From Rhodococcus sp. ABRD24 (GTDB lineage Bacteria; Actinomycetota; Actinomycetes; Mycobacteriales; Mycobacteriaceae), in the NCBI RefSeq assembly GCF_004328705.1, contig NZ_CP035319.1, forward strand, positions 1,116,001-1,180,000: a stretch of DNA of 64,000 nucleotides, written 5' to 3'. The position numbers and the translations under genes are program-made. The notes under the pieces are model-generated. The model saw nothing but the letters and a program-made list of their open reading frames with translations. It was not told the DNA's origin and searched no databases. Of this stretch, positions 1-6,663 are shown piece by piece. Numbering within the stretch: position 1 is the first letter of the stretch; every line of letters begins with the position of its first letter.

Positions 1-192
1 ATGCAGGGCACCGTCGTCAAGGTCGCCGTCGAGGAGGGCCAGGAGGTCGCCGAGGGCGATCTGATCGTGGTGCTCGAGGCCATGAAGATGGAGAACCCGG
101 TCACCGCCCACAAGGCCGGTGTCGTGACGGGCCTGGCAGTCGAGGCCGGCGCCGCGATCACCCAGGGCACGGTTCTCGCCGAGCTGAAGTGA
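1..192 (+). CDS. accA3: Acyl-CoA carboxylase biotin carboxylase/BCCP subunit, C-terminal end (partial)
   Basis: This is the last 63 codons of a gene that begins before the window, so the ATG at position 1 is an internal codon. The residues form a biotinyl-carrier hammerhead domain with the EAMKMEN signature. The biotinylated lysine is residue 29 as numbered here (bases 85-87), and the characteristic 35 residues follow it to the C-terminus. In mycolata this domain ends the long AccA3-type alpha subunit, which serves several acyl-CoA carboxylases (acetyl-, propionyl- and long-chain acyl-CoA) that supply fatty and mycolic acid synthesis. Neighbouring genes match the accA3 neighbourhood of M. tuberculosis as I recall it. 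Only the carrier domain is visible, so the choice of AccA3 over another alpha subunit rests on gene order. Confidence 0.85.
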   Translation: MQGTVVKVAVEEGQEVAEGDLIVVLEAMKMENPVTAHKAGVVTGLAVEAGAAITQGTVLAELK

Positions 193-219
193 CACCTCGG
201 TAGCAAACCACTACCCCAC

Positions 220-262
220 CTGTGCGCGCCTTGCGGATCTCCGATTCGCAAGGCGCGCACAG
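220..262 (+). terminator. 16-bp perfect inverted repeat, likely accA3 terminator
   Basis: The arms at 220-235 and 247-262 are perfectly complementary (16 bp) around an 11-nt loop. The structure starts 27 nt after the accA3 stop. No T-run follows, which is common for actinobacterial terminators. The right arm touches the -10 box of the next gene, so the hairpin may also affect that promoter. Confidence 0.7.
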
Positions 263-268
263 TACTAT
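263..268 (+). promoter_or_regulatory. -10 box of a leaderless promoter for the DUF1707 gene
   Basis: TACTAT fits the actinobacterial TANNNT -10 consensus and lies 6 nt before the ATG at 275. There is no room for a ribosome-binding site, so the transcript probably starts at or next to the start codon. Confidence 0.5.
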
Positions 269-274
269 CCAGAC

Positions 275-682
275 ATGGCCGACGTCCCAGAGATCCGAAT
301 CGGTACCGCCGAACGCGAGCGCGCGCTCGATACACTCACGCGCCATTTCAGCGATGGTCGGCTCACGGTCACCGAGTTCGACGAACGCAGCGGCCGGATC
401 GCCGCAGCGACCACGCGAGGGCAACTCGAGCAGGTGTTCGTCGATCTGCCCTCGCCTACGCCCACGGCGACGCCCGCCACCACCGACGACGCGGACGACA
501 CGGACGACTCTCTGGGCTGGCGCAACACCGTCATGGCGGTGATCCCGTTCGTGGCGCTCGCACTGTTCTTCCTCGTCCCGATCGACAACAGCTGGTTGTT
601 CTTCCTCCTGATCCCCGCGACGGCCGCGATCCTGTTCGGCGCCGGCGGAAAGCGCCGCGACGGAAAGCGCCGCGGCCGCTGA
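275..682 (+). CDS. DUF1707 SHOCT-like membrane protein
   Basis: A 135-residue protein. Residues about 5-55 match the DUF1707 pattern of actinobacteria (an IRIG..ER..AL..L..HFSDGRLT..EFDER start, then an A.T..QL..VF.DLP end). An Asp/Thr-rich linker follows, then two hydrophobic segments at about 88-105 and 107-125, and a short basic tail. The likely topology is a cytoplasmic DUF1707 domain with a C-terminal membrane hairpin. The family has no established biochemical role. The start is supported by the adjacent -10 box, consistent with leaderless translation. The stop overlaps the next start by one base, so the two genes are probably co-transcribed. Confidence 0.85.
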   Translation: MADVPEIRIGTAERERALDTLTRHFSDGRLTVTEFDERSGRIAAATTRGQLEQVFVDLPSPTPTATPATTDDADDTDDSLGWRNTVMAVIPFVALALFFLVPIDNSWLFFLLIPATAAILFGAGGKRRDGKRRGR

Positions 683-1023
683 TGGAGCCGATCGAGATCA
701 ACGCCGGGGCCTGGTACCTACGCGCACTGCGGGCCGACGAACGGGTCGACGATCGGCCCGCGCTGCAGGGCGGCGGCATCACCGATCCCGATTACGTCGC
801 GCGACGGCGTGGTCAATGGGCGACCGACGAGCACTGTTCCTGGGCCGTGTGTGAGCCGACGACGGGCGAACTGCTCGCCGAGGTAGGTCTGACTCCGAAC
901 GGATCCGACGGCGTCCTGAGCGGCTGGGCACGCCCCGGCCACGAGGACGCCCTCGAGACCGCCACCGACTCCGTCCGCCGCTTCGCGGAGGGCGCCCTCG
1001 GTCTCACCGTCTCGCGAACCTGA
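682..1023 (+). CDS. Short GNAT-like protein, apparently C-terminally truncated
   Basis: A 113-residue protein that resembles the first half of RimJ/RimL-type GNAT acetyltransferases: an N-terminal YLRAL strand, a W..CEP.TGELLAEVGL strand pair, then a helix with SVRRFAEGALGL. It stops where the acetyl-CoA-binding second half of the fold would normally continue. The canonical V-x-P-x-x-R/Q-x-G-x-G/A acetyl-CoA loop is not recognisable; the equivalent region reads GWARPGHEDAL. It may therefore be inactive, a domain remnant, or a small binding protein. It starts on the stop codon of the DUF1707 gene and ends 5 nt before the VanZ-like gene, so the three probably form one operon. Assignment to GNAT is by pattern only. 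Confidence 0.6.
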   Translation: MEPIEINAGAWYLRALRADERVDDRPALQGGGITDPDYVARRRGQWATDEHCSWAVCEPTTGELLAEVGLTPNGSDGVLSGWARPGHEDALETATDSVRRFAEGALGLTVSRT

Positions 1024-1028
1024 CGCCG

Positions 1029-1373
1029 ATGCTCGACAGGCGCCAGGTACCGCTCGTGATCGCGACGGTCGTCGTTCTCCTGATGCTCTTCTCCCCTGGT
1101 TCGACCGTCCCGAGTGGCCCGGAGAACAGCGACAAGGTCACCCACGCGCTGATGTTCGCGGCGCTGGCATTCACCTCCCGCTACGCCCGCATCGGCGTCG
1201 GATGGACCGCCACGTGGCTGCTGGCGTTCGCCGCGGTCTCGGAGGTCCTGCAGGGCGCGCTGCCGATCCAGCGCAGCGGATCGGTGTGGGACGCGGCGGC
1301 CGACGCCGTCGGCATCGCGATCGGGCTGATGCTCGCGCGGGTGTTCGCCCGGCCGCTGCAGATACCCGCCTGA
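1029..1373 (+). CDS. VanZ-like small membrane protein
   Basis: A 114-residue protein with hydrophobic segments at roughly 9-22, 38-52, 58-78 and 92-110. It carries the VanZ-like pattern: SDK..H...FA.L near residue 40, then a SEVLQ...P..R.GS..D..AD..G hallmark in the second half. The teicoplanin-resistance protein VanZ gives the family its name, but most short actinobacterial members have no known function. A role in glycopeptide resistance is not implied. The gene lies 5 nt after the GNAT-like gene and converges on the phosphatase gene, with only 3 nt between the two stops. Confidence 0.8.
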   Translation: MLDRRQVPLVIATVVVLLMLFSPGSTVPSGPENSDKVTHALMFAALAFTSRYARIGVGWTATWLLAFAAVSEVLQGALPIQRSGSVWDAAADAVGIAIGLMLARVFARPLQIPA

Positions 1374-1376
1374 TCC

Positions 1377-2180
1377 TCAACCCTCGAGCAGGTGGGTGCG
1401 GATCGTGTCCTGGCCGGAGGCGTCGATGCCGAGTCCTTCGGTGAAGTAGCCCTCGATCGAGCCGAAGCTCTGCCGCATCTGGGCCAGCGCGGTCTGGAGG
1501 TACTCGGCGCGGACTCCGAGCACCAGTTCGAGCATCGTGGGATCGCCACCGGCGGCAGCGAACTTGTCGAACACCTGCTTGAATGACGGCAGCAACTGTT
1601 CGTTGGTGAGCAGGTAATCGTGGAAGACGTCGTCCTCGTCGACGCCCAGCAGGAGAAGCAACGACGCCGTGGCCCAGCCGGTGCGGTCCTTGCCGGTGGT
1701 GCAGTGGACGAGGGCCGGGAGGGCCTCCGGCTCCGCGAGGTGGGTGAACATCCCGCGATAGGACGCAAGCGCACTCGGCAGCACTATCAGGTCGCGATAG
1801 GTCTGCCGGAAGAGATCCATTGCCTGCTCGTCGCCGAGGTACCGCCGGAGGATCGACGGGTCCTCCATCAGGGCCCGCATCTGGGCGACCATCGATCCGC
1901 CCACCTTGTCTGCCAGCACATCCAGCGGGACCTCACGCGCCGACATCGGCGCCCGGTCGGGGGCGACGTCGCGTTCGGACAGAGTCCGTAGATCGAACAC
2001 GGTCACCAGGCCCAGTTCGGCAAGTCTGGCGGCGTCGTCAGCGGTGACCTTGCTCAAATCAGTCGACCGGTAGAAGCGGCCGAATCGGACCGTAGCGCCC
2101 TCGCGAGTGCGGTAGCCACCGATCTCCCGCAGGTTCGGGACGGACAGGATCGGGATACTCGTGCCAGGCGAAGTGGTCAT
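1377..2180 (-). CDS. Tyrosine/lipid phosphatase of the PtpB type (CX5R)
   Basis: A 267-residue cysteine phosphatase. Its HC-TTGKDR-TG active-site loop places the nucleophile at Cys160 and the phosphate-binding Arg at 166. The N-terminal NLREIGGYRT motif, the FDLR motif near residue 62 and overall length match the family of M. tuberculosis MptpB (Rv0153c), a triple-specificity phosphatase acting on phospho-Tyr, phospho-Ser/Thr and phosphoinositides. In pathogens such enzymes are secreted without a signal peptide, and none is visible here. The ATG lies 6 nt after TAATTT on its own strand, so it is likely leaderless. It converges with the VanZ-like gene. Substrate is unknown; this need not be the Rv0153c orthologue. 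Confidence 0.88.
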   Translation of the reverse strand: MTTSPGTSIPILSVPNLREIGGYRTREGATVRFGRFYRSTDLSKVTADDAARLAELGLVTVFDLRTLSERDVAPDRAPMSAREVPLDVLADKVGGSMVAQMRALMEDPSILRRYLGDEQAMDLFRQTYRDLIVLPSALASYRGMFTHLAEPEALPALVHCTTGKDRTGWATASLLLLLGVDEDDVFHDYLLTNEQLLPSFKQVFDKFAAAGGDPTMLELVLGVRAEYLQTALAQMRQSFGSIEGYFTEGLGIDASGQDTIRTHLLEG

Positions 2181-2186
2181 TGGCCC

Positions 2187-2192
2187 AAATTA
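2187..2192 (-). promoter_or_regulatory. -10 box of a leaderless promoter for the phosphatase gene
   Basis: On the minus strand the sequence reads TAATTT, then 6 nt, then the ATG at 2180. It sits directly against the terminator hairpin of the upstream gene. This is the same terminator-plus-leaderless-promoter layout seen at 220-275. Confidence 0.5.
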
Positions 2193-2193
2193 G

Positions 2194-2244
2194 ACGAACC
2201 CGGACGCCGAGGCACCGCTGCGGTGCCTCGGCGTCCGGGTTCGT
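2194..2244 (-). terminator. 24-bp perfect hairpin terminator of the MBL-Rieske gene
   Basis: The arms at 2194-2217 and 2221-2244 are perfectly complementary over 24 bp with a 3-nt loop. The structure starts 16 nt after the stop of the MBL-Rieske gene, and on the minus strand is followed by a T-rich stretch (CTAATTT). It is one of the strongest stems in the window. Confidence 0.85.
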
Positions 2245-2260
2245 GTCTACGCGGACTTCG

Positions 2261-3868
2261 TCAGCCGAGCTTCTTCGACCGCAGCTCGTGCCCCTTCGAC
2301 GTCTTGCAGCGTCCGGTCTCGAGATCCCACTGCCAGCCGTGCAGGTTGCACGTGAGGGTGGAGCCCTCGACGACGCCGAACTTGCTCAGGTCCGCCTTGA
2401 GGTGCGGGCAGCGGCGCTGGATCTCGTAGCCGCCCACCTCGATCGAGGCGCTGTCGTCGTGCGCCTCGGCGAACCAGCCGTCGGCGTACGCGATGCGCTC
2501 GTCGGTGAGGCATTTGAAGAACGTGTAGAGGAACTCGTTGTAGCCGCCGACGCGCCACGCCTCGAAGCGGGTGGACAGGAAGATCGTGTTGACCCAGTCC
2601 GGCTCGTCGTCGCGCAGGACGGTGCGCACCAGTTCCGGCGCAATCCGGAAGCCGTAACGGTACTTGCCGTCGCCGTCCCGCGGCGCCCGGACCGTACGGT
2701 TCGGGAAGTCCAGGACGACGGTCTCGTCACCCATCACGAGGCCCACCGGGTAGCCGATGCCGTCGCAGATCAGGTCGGACTGCGCCATGATCGGCTCGAA
2801 CTTGGCCTTGAGCGGGCCGAGCAGCGGCTCGCCCTCCGCCGGCGCCCACGTGGCCTTCTCGGCCGCGATGACCGGGGCCGTCCGCTGCGCCATGTCCTCG
2901 ATGTAGGCGGCCTTGTCGGAGAAGATCTTCTCGACGTCGGCGTCCGGGATCGGGTGCGCCAGCGTCGCCTTCTCGCCGTGGATGTCGACGGTCGAGCCGG
3001 GGATCATCAGCAGGCCTTGTGGAACCACCCCCCCGTCCCGCCCGTCATCGGCGTGGATCCGCATCTGCTCGAGGAACACGATCTGGTCGGGGAAGATGTT
3101 GCCCTCGTCGCCGTGATCGTCGTTCAGGTCGCGCAGCGCGTCGTCGAGGAACACCGGCGGACCGGCGGACGGCACGACCCACGTGGCGCCGACCTGCTCG
3201 ATGTAGCTGCGGCAACGGTCCATACCGCGCTGACGCTTCTGCTTGCCGAAGTTGCGCTTGGTGCCGGCCGGGATGTCGTAGACCATCGGGTACCAGATGG
3301 CGCCCGAGTACTGCAGCAGGTGGATGTCGATCTTGCCGAACGCCTCGAGCATCGGGTCCATGTCGACCGGGCGGGCGTCGTTCATGTTGAAGCACACCGT
3401 CTCGCCGTCGGAGACGACCAGGCCGGAGTCACCGATCGGGCCGTCGGCGGGCGCCCGCAGCGCGATGATCATGATGTCCAGGTCGCCCGGCTCGAGCGGA
3501 GCCTGCGGAGCGACCTCGATCCCGCTGGGCCCGATCCGGTGCTTGACGGAGTCCTGAGTCTCGAAGAACTTGGTGAACCCCAACTTGCGGAGTTCACGCT
3601 CGAGGTCCGGCACCGGGTAGTCCGGCAGCAGAACGGTCGCGTCCTTGTCGACGTGCCGCGCGAGCGTCTCCGGGTCGAAGTGGTCCTTGTGCAGGTGCGA
3701 GACGTACAGGTAGTCGACGTCGCCGAGGGCGTCCCAGTCGAGACCGGTGTTGTCCGGGAACGGGAACCACGACGCGAAGTACGCGGGATTCACCCACGGG
3801 TCGCAGAGAATCGACCCCGCTTCGGTCTGGATGTGGAATCCGGCGTGTCCGACGCTGGTGATCTGCAC
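2261..3868 (-). CDS. Metallo-beta-lactamase-fold protein with C-terminal Rieske [2Fe-2S] domain
   Basis: A 535-residue protein taken from the GTG at 3868, which has a perfect AGGAGG 7 nt upstream; the frame stays open further upstream but without such support. The N-terminal part is an MBL fold resembling UlaG/CMAH-type proteins, with a metal-binding H58-x-H60-x-D62-H63 motif after the VSHLHKDH strand. The C-terminus is a Rieske ferredoxin domain: Cys487-x-His489, then Cys507-x-x-His510 in CNLHGW. A Rieske plus an MBL-like domain also occurs in CMP-Neu5Ac hydroxylase, but there the Rieske is N-terminal. The expected role is a redox-coupled or oxygen-using metalloenzyme; the substrate is unknown. 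The gene is monocistronic, between a strong terminator and lat. Confidence 0.85.
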   Translation of the reverse strand: MQITSVGHAGFHIQTEAGSILCDPWVNPAYFASWFPFPDNTGLDWDALGDVDYLYVSHLHKDHFDPETLARHVDKDATVLLPDYPVPDLERELRKLGFTKFFETQDSVKHRIGPSGIEVAPQAPLEPGDLDIMIIALRAPADGPIGDSGLVVSDGETVCFNMNDARPVDMDPMLEAFGKIDIHLLQYSGAIWYPMVYDIPAGTKRNFGKQKRQRGMDRCRSYIEQVGATWVVPSAGPPVFLDDALRDLNDDHGDEGNIFPDQIVFLEQMRIHADDGRDGGVVPQGLLMIPGSTVDIHGEKATLAHPIPDADVEKIFSDKAAYIEDMAQRTAPVIAAEKATWAPAEGEPLLGPLKAKFEPIMAQSDLICDGIGYPVGLVMGDETVVLDFPNRTVRAPRDGDGKYRYGFRIAPELVRTVLRDDEPDWVNTIFLSTRFEAWRVGGYNEFLYTFFKCLTDERIAYADGWFAEAHDDSASIEVGGYEIQRRCPHLKADLSKFGVVEGSTLTCNLHGWQWDLETGRCKTSKGHELRSKKLG

Positions 3869-3977
3869 TCGTCTGCCTCCTCGATTGACCTCGACAATCG
3901 TAACGAGACGAAGCCGTGGACCCACCCGGCGCACCACGGTTGTGGGCCGGAACACCTGGTATTCGGGACCGAAGCCC

Positions 3978-5330
3978 CTACGCGGTGTCCCGGGCGCCGG
4001 CCCGGTCGAGCACCCGATCGAGCGCGTCGACGGCGGCATCGAGTTCGGCGATGGTGACCGTCAGCGGCGGTCGGAATCGGATCCCGCGCTCTCCGGTTGC
4101 GAGGAACAGGACCCGTTCGCGCTCGCGCAGCTCGTCCACCACCCGGTCACGCTCGGCCGCAGACGGCAGAGTGAGCGCGCACATCAGTCCGCGGCCCCGA
4201 GGTTCCGTGACCGTGCCGTGTCGGCCCGCCAGCTCCTCGAGCCGGCCCAGCAGGTGCGTCCCGCACAGTCGGGCCCGGTCGATGAGCCGGTCCTCCTCGA
4301 TCACCTCGAGGATGCGGCGGGCCCGCACCATATCGGTGAGGTTGCCGCCCCATGTCGAGTTGATCCGCGAGCTCACCTCGAAGACATTGTCGTGGACCTC
4401 GTCGACGCGTCCGCCGGCCATGATCCCGCACACCTGGGTTTTCTTCCCGAATGCGACGACATCGGGCGCAACTCCCAGCTGTTGATAGGCCCACGCGGTC
4501 CCGGTGAGCCCGCACCCGGTCTGCACCTCGTCGAGGATCAGCAGGGCGTCGTGCTGGTGACACAACGCCTGCATCTTCCGGAAGAACTCCGGATCGAAGT
4601 GGTGGTCACCGCCCTCCCCCTGGATGGGCTCGGCGATGAAGCACGCGATGTCGTCCGGGTTCTCGGCGAACGCGCGCCGAGCCTGCTCGAGCGCCCGGTC
4701 CTCGGCCTGCTCCACATCCCGACCGTCGGCGAGGTACGGCGCGTCGATGCGCGGCCAGTCGAACTTCGGGAACCGTGCCACCTTGGCCGGGTCGGTGTTG
4801 GTGAGCGAGAGCGTGTATCCGCTGCGGCCGTGGAAAGCCTCGGTCAGGTGCAGCACCCGGGTGCCCCGGCTCGGGTCGATCCCGCGGGACTCGTTCAGGC
4901 GGCTCTTCCAGTCGAACGCCACCTTGAGCGCGTTCTCCACCGCGAGGGCGCCGCCGTCGACGAAGAACAGGTGCGGCAGCGCCGGGTCGCCCAGCACTCG
5001 GGCGAACGTGTCCACGAACCGGGCCATCGGGACGGTGTAGACGTCGGAGTTGCTGGGCTTGTTCACCGCCGCCGCGGCCAGTTCGTGCCGGAACTGCTCG
5101 TCGTCGGCGAGCGCGGGATGGTTCATGCCGAGCGCCGAGGATGCGAAGAACCCGAACATGTCCAGATACGTCGTGCCATCGCGCAGGTCGACGATGTGGG
5201 CACCGCGGGAGGTCTCGAGGTCGAGGACGAAGTCGAACCCGTCCGCGAGCATGTGTGCGCGCAGGACGTCGAGTACGCGGCCGGGTGGCAGTTCCGAGTC
5301 ACCCGCCGCGGGGCGGACTGCGGTGCTCAT
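3978..5330 (-). CDS. lat: L-lysine 6-transaminase (lysine epsilon-aminotransferase)
   Basis: A 450-residue class-III PLP aminotransferase. It matches the actinobacterial Lat type: the DMFGFFASSALGMNHP start, the IAEPIQGEGGD motif, the LLILDEVQTGCG cofactor-Asp motif near 265-273, and the PLP lysine in AFGKK (Lys296/297). It transfers the epsilon amino group of lysine to 2-oxoglutarate and yields aminoadipate semialdehyde, which cyclises to piperideine-6-carboxylate. In M. tuberculosis the orthologue Rv3290c rises strongly in persistence. The ATG at 5330 was chosen because TAGCCT lies 6 nt upstream (leaderless); a TTG two codons earlier is possible. It is divergent from hglS-pcd, which complete the pathway. 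The lrp-type regulator that sits beside lat in M. tuberculosis is missing here. Confidence 0.93.
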   Translation of the reverse strand: MSTAVRPAAGDSELPPGRVLDVLRAHMLADGFDFVLDLETSRGAHIVDLRDGTTYLDMFGFFASSALGMNHPALADDEQFRHELAAAAVNKPSNSDVYTVPMARFVDTFARVLGDPALPHLFFVDGGALAVENALKVAFDWKSRLNESRGIDPSRGTRVLHLTEAFHGRSGYTLSLTNTDPAKVARFPKFDWPRIDAPYLADGRDVEQAEDRALEQARRAFAENPDDIACFIAEPIQGEGGDHHFDPEFFRKMQALCHQHDALLILDEVQTGCGLTGTAWAYQQLGVAPDVVAFGKKTQVCGIMAGGRVDEVHDNVFEVSSRINSTWGGNLTDMVRARRILEVIEEDRLIDRARLCGTHLLGRLEELAGRHGTVTEPRGRGLMCALTLPSAAERDRVVDELRERERVLFLATGERGIRFRPPLTVTIAELDAAVDALDRVLDRAGARDTA

Positions 5331-5336
5331 AGACAA

Positions 5337-5386
5337 AGGCTACGGCAGCATTCCGTGTCACGGCGGGCGCGGTTGACTCGTACCAT
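5337..5386. promoter_or_regulatory. Divergent lat / hglS promoter region
   Basis: Two facing TANNNT boxes lie between the genes: TAGCCT (5337-5342, minus strand, 6 nt before the lat ATG) and TACCAT (5381-5386, plus strand, 8 nt before the hglS ATG). Both transcripts would be leaderless. The 64-nt gap between start codons implies shared control of lysine breakdown. No clear operator palindrome was found. Confidence 0.45.
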
Positions 5387-5394
5387 CGAAGGCA

Positions 5395-6663
5395 ATGGCC
5401 GAAATCCACGAACTGCGGTCGAGATTCGCTGCGGCGCTGTCTCGTATGTACGGCCGCGAGGTACCCGCCTACGCGACACTCGTAGCGGTCACCGAAGCGG
5501 TCAATGCGGACTTTCTGGCCGCACATCCCGATTCGGCCGAGCATCTCGGCAGCATCGCGCGGGTCACCGCGGAACGTCACGGCGCGATCCGGGTCGGCAC
5601 TCCAGCCGAGATGCGGGACGTCACAATCCTGTTCGCCGGGTTCGGGATGCATCCCGTCGGGTTCTATGACCTGAGGGAGGCCACGCCACCGGTCCCGGTG
5701 GTGTCCACAGCGTTTCGCCCGATCGACGCCGGCGAGCTGGACCGCAACCCGTTCCGGGTGTTCACCTCGATGCTCACGACCGCCGATCGACGGTTCTTCG
5801 ACGCCGACCTCCAGCGCCGGCTCGAGGGCTTCCTGACGCGGCGGCGACTGTTCCCCGATGTCCTGTTGTCGCTGGCGCGTCGCTCGGCCGACGACAACGG
5901 ACTCGGTGAACCCGACGCCGGGCGGTTCGTCGAACTCGCCACCGGCGTATTCGAGCTGTCCTCCGAACCCGTCGACGGCGGCTGGTATCGCGAACTCGAG
6001 CAGGTGTCCGCGGTGGCCGCCGACATCGGGGGCGTGACCAGCACCCACATCAACCACCTGACGCCGCGGGTTCTGGACATCGACGACCTGTACGCCCGGA
6101 TGCAGGCGCGCGGAATTGCGATGATCGACCGAATTCAGGGCCCACCGCGGTGGGACGGCCCGGCGGTGCTGCTGCGGCAGACCTCGTTCCGGGCGCTGGC
6201 CGAGCCGCGGCGCTTCGCCGAGCCGGACGGTTCGATCTCCGACGGCGCACTGCGGGTCCGGTTCGGTGAGGTCGAGGCGCGTGGCATTGCGCTCACCCCG
6301 GCGGGCCGGGAGCTGTACGACCAGCTGATGACGGCGGATCCGTCGAATGCGAACGGGTTGTGGGACGGCCGTTTCCCGAGCACTGAGGACGAACTGGAGG
6401 CGCGCGGGATGGCCTACTTCACTTGCCAGGACGGGACTCGGCGACCGATCGTCTACGAGGACTTCCTTCCGCGCTCGGCGGCAGGCATCTTCCGGTCGAA
6501 CCTCGATACGGACACCAGTGCCGCGGCCGGAGTGGCCGGCGCCGCCTACGACCGCGGCTGGCTGTCGCAGGCTGTCGGCCGTGACGTGCACGACCCGTAC
6601 GAGCTCTACCGGCAGCAGCAGGAACTCGGTCAGCAGCGATATCCAGGAGAGGCGAGACGATGA
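5395..6663 (+). CDS. hglS: 2-oxoadipate dioxygenase/decarboxylase (DUF1338, HglS/YdcJ family)
   Basis: A 422-residue protein of the DUF1338 family. In Pseudomonas putida this family (HglS) was shown to be an Fe(II) enzyme with a VOC fold that converts 2-oxoadipate to D-2-hydroxyglutarate. The sequence has the family start (LRSRFAAALS.MYG.EVP.Y), the PVVSTAFRPI and NPFRVFTSML segments, and the GGVTSTHINHLTPRVLDID block that carries a predicted metal-binding His. Its location between lat and the semialdehyde dehydrogenase supports a role in lysine degradation, and the equivalent M. tuberculosis gene (Rv3292) has the same position. The 3' end overlaps the pcd start by 4 nt (ATGA), so translation is probably coupled. 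Confidence 0.85.
   Translation: MAEIHELRSRFAAALSRMYGREVPAYATLVAVTEAVNADFLAAHPDSAEHLGSIARVTAERHGAIRVGTPAEMRDVTILFAGFGMHPVGFYDLREATPPVPVVSTAFRPIDAGELDRNPFRVFTSMLTTADRRFFDADLQRRLEGFLTRRRLFPDVLLSLARRSADDNGLGEPDAGRFVELATGVFELSSEPVDGGWYRELEQVSAVAADIGGVTSTHINHLTPRVLDIDDLYARMQARGIAMIDRIQGPPRWDGPAVLLRQTSFRALAEPRRFAEPDGSISDGALRVRFGEVEARGIALTPAGRELYDQLMTADPSNANGLWDGRFPSTEDELEARGMAYFTCQDGTRRPIVYEDFLPRSAAGIFRSNLDTDTSAAAGVAGAAYDRGWLSQAVGRDVHDPYELYRQQQELGQQRYPGEARR

Noticed and set aside
2180..4057. A 625-residue plus-strand open frame opposite the MBL-Rieske gene
   Set aside because: It is a mirror of a minus-strand gene with intact domain motifs. High-GC coding DNA often leaves the opposite strand open; the frame is rich in Arg/Val/Gln and has no domain.
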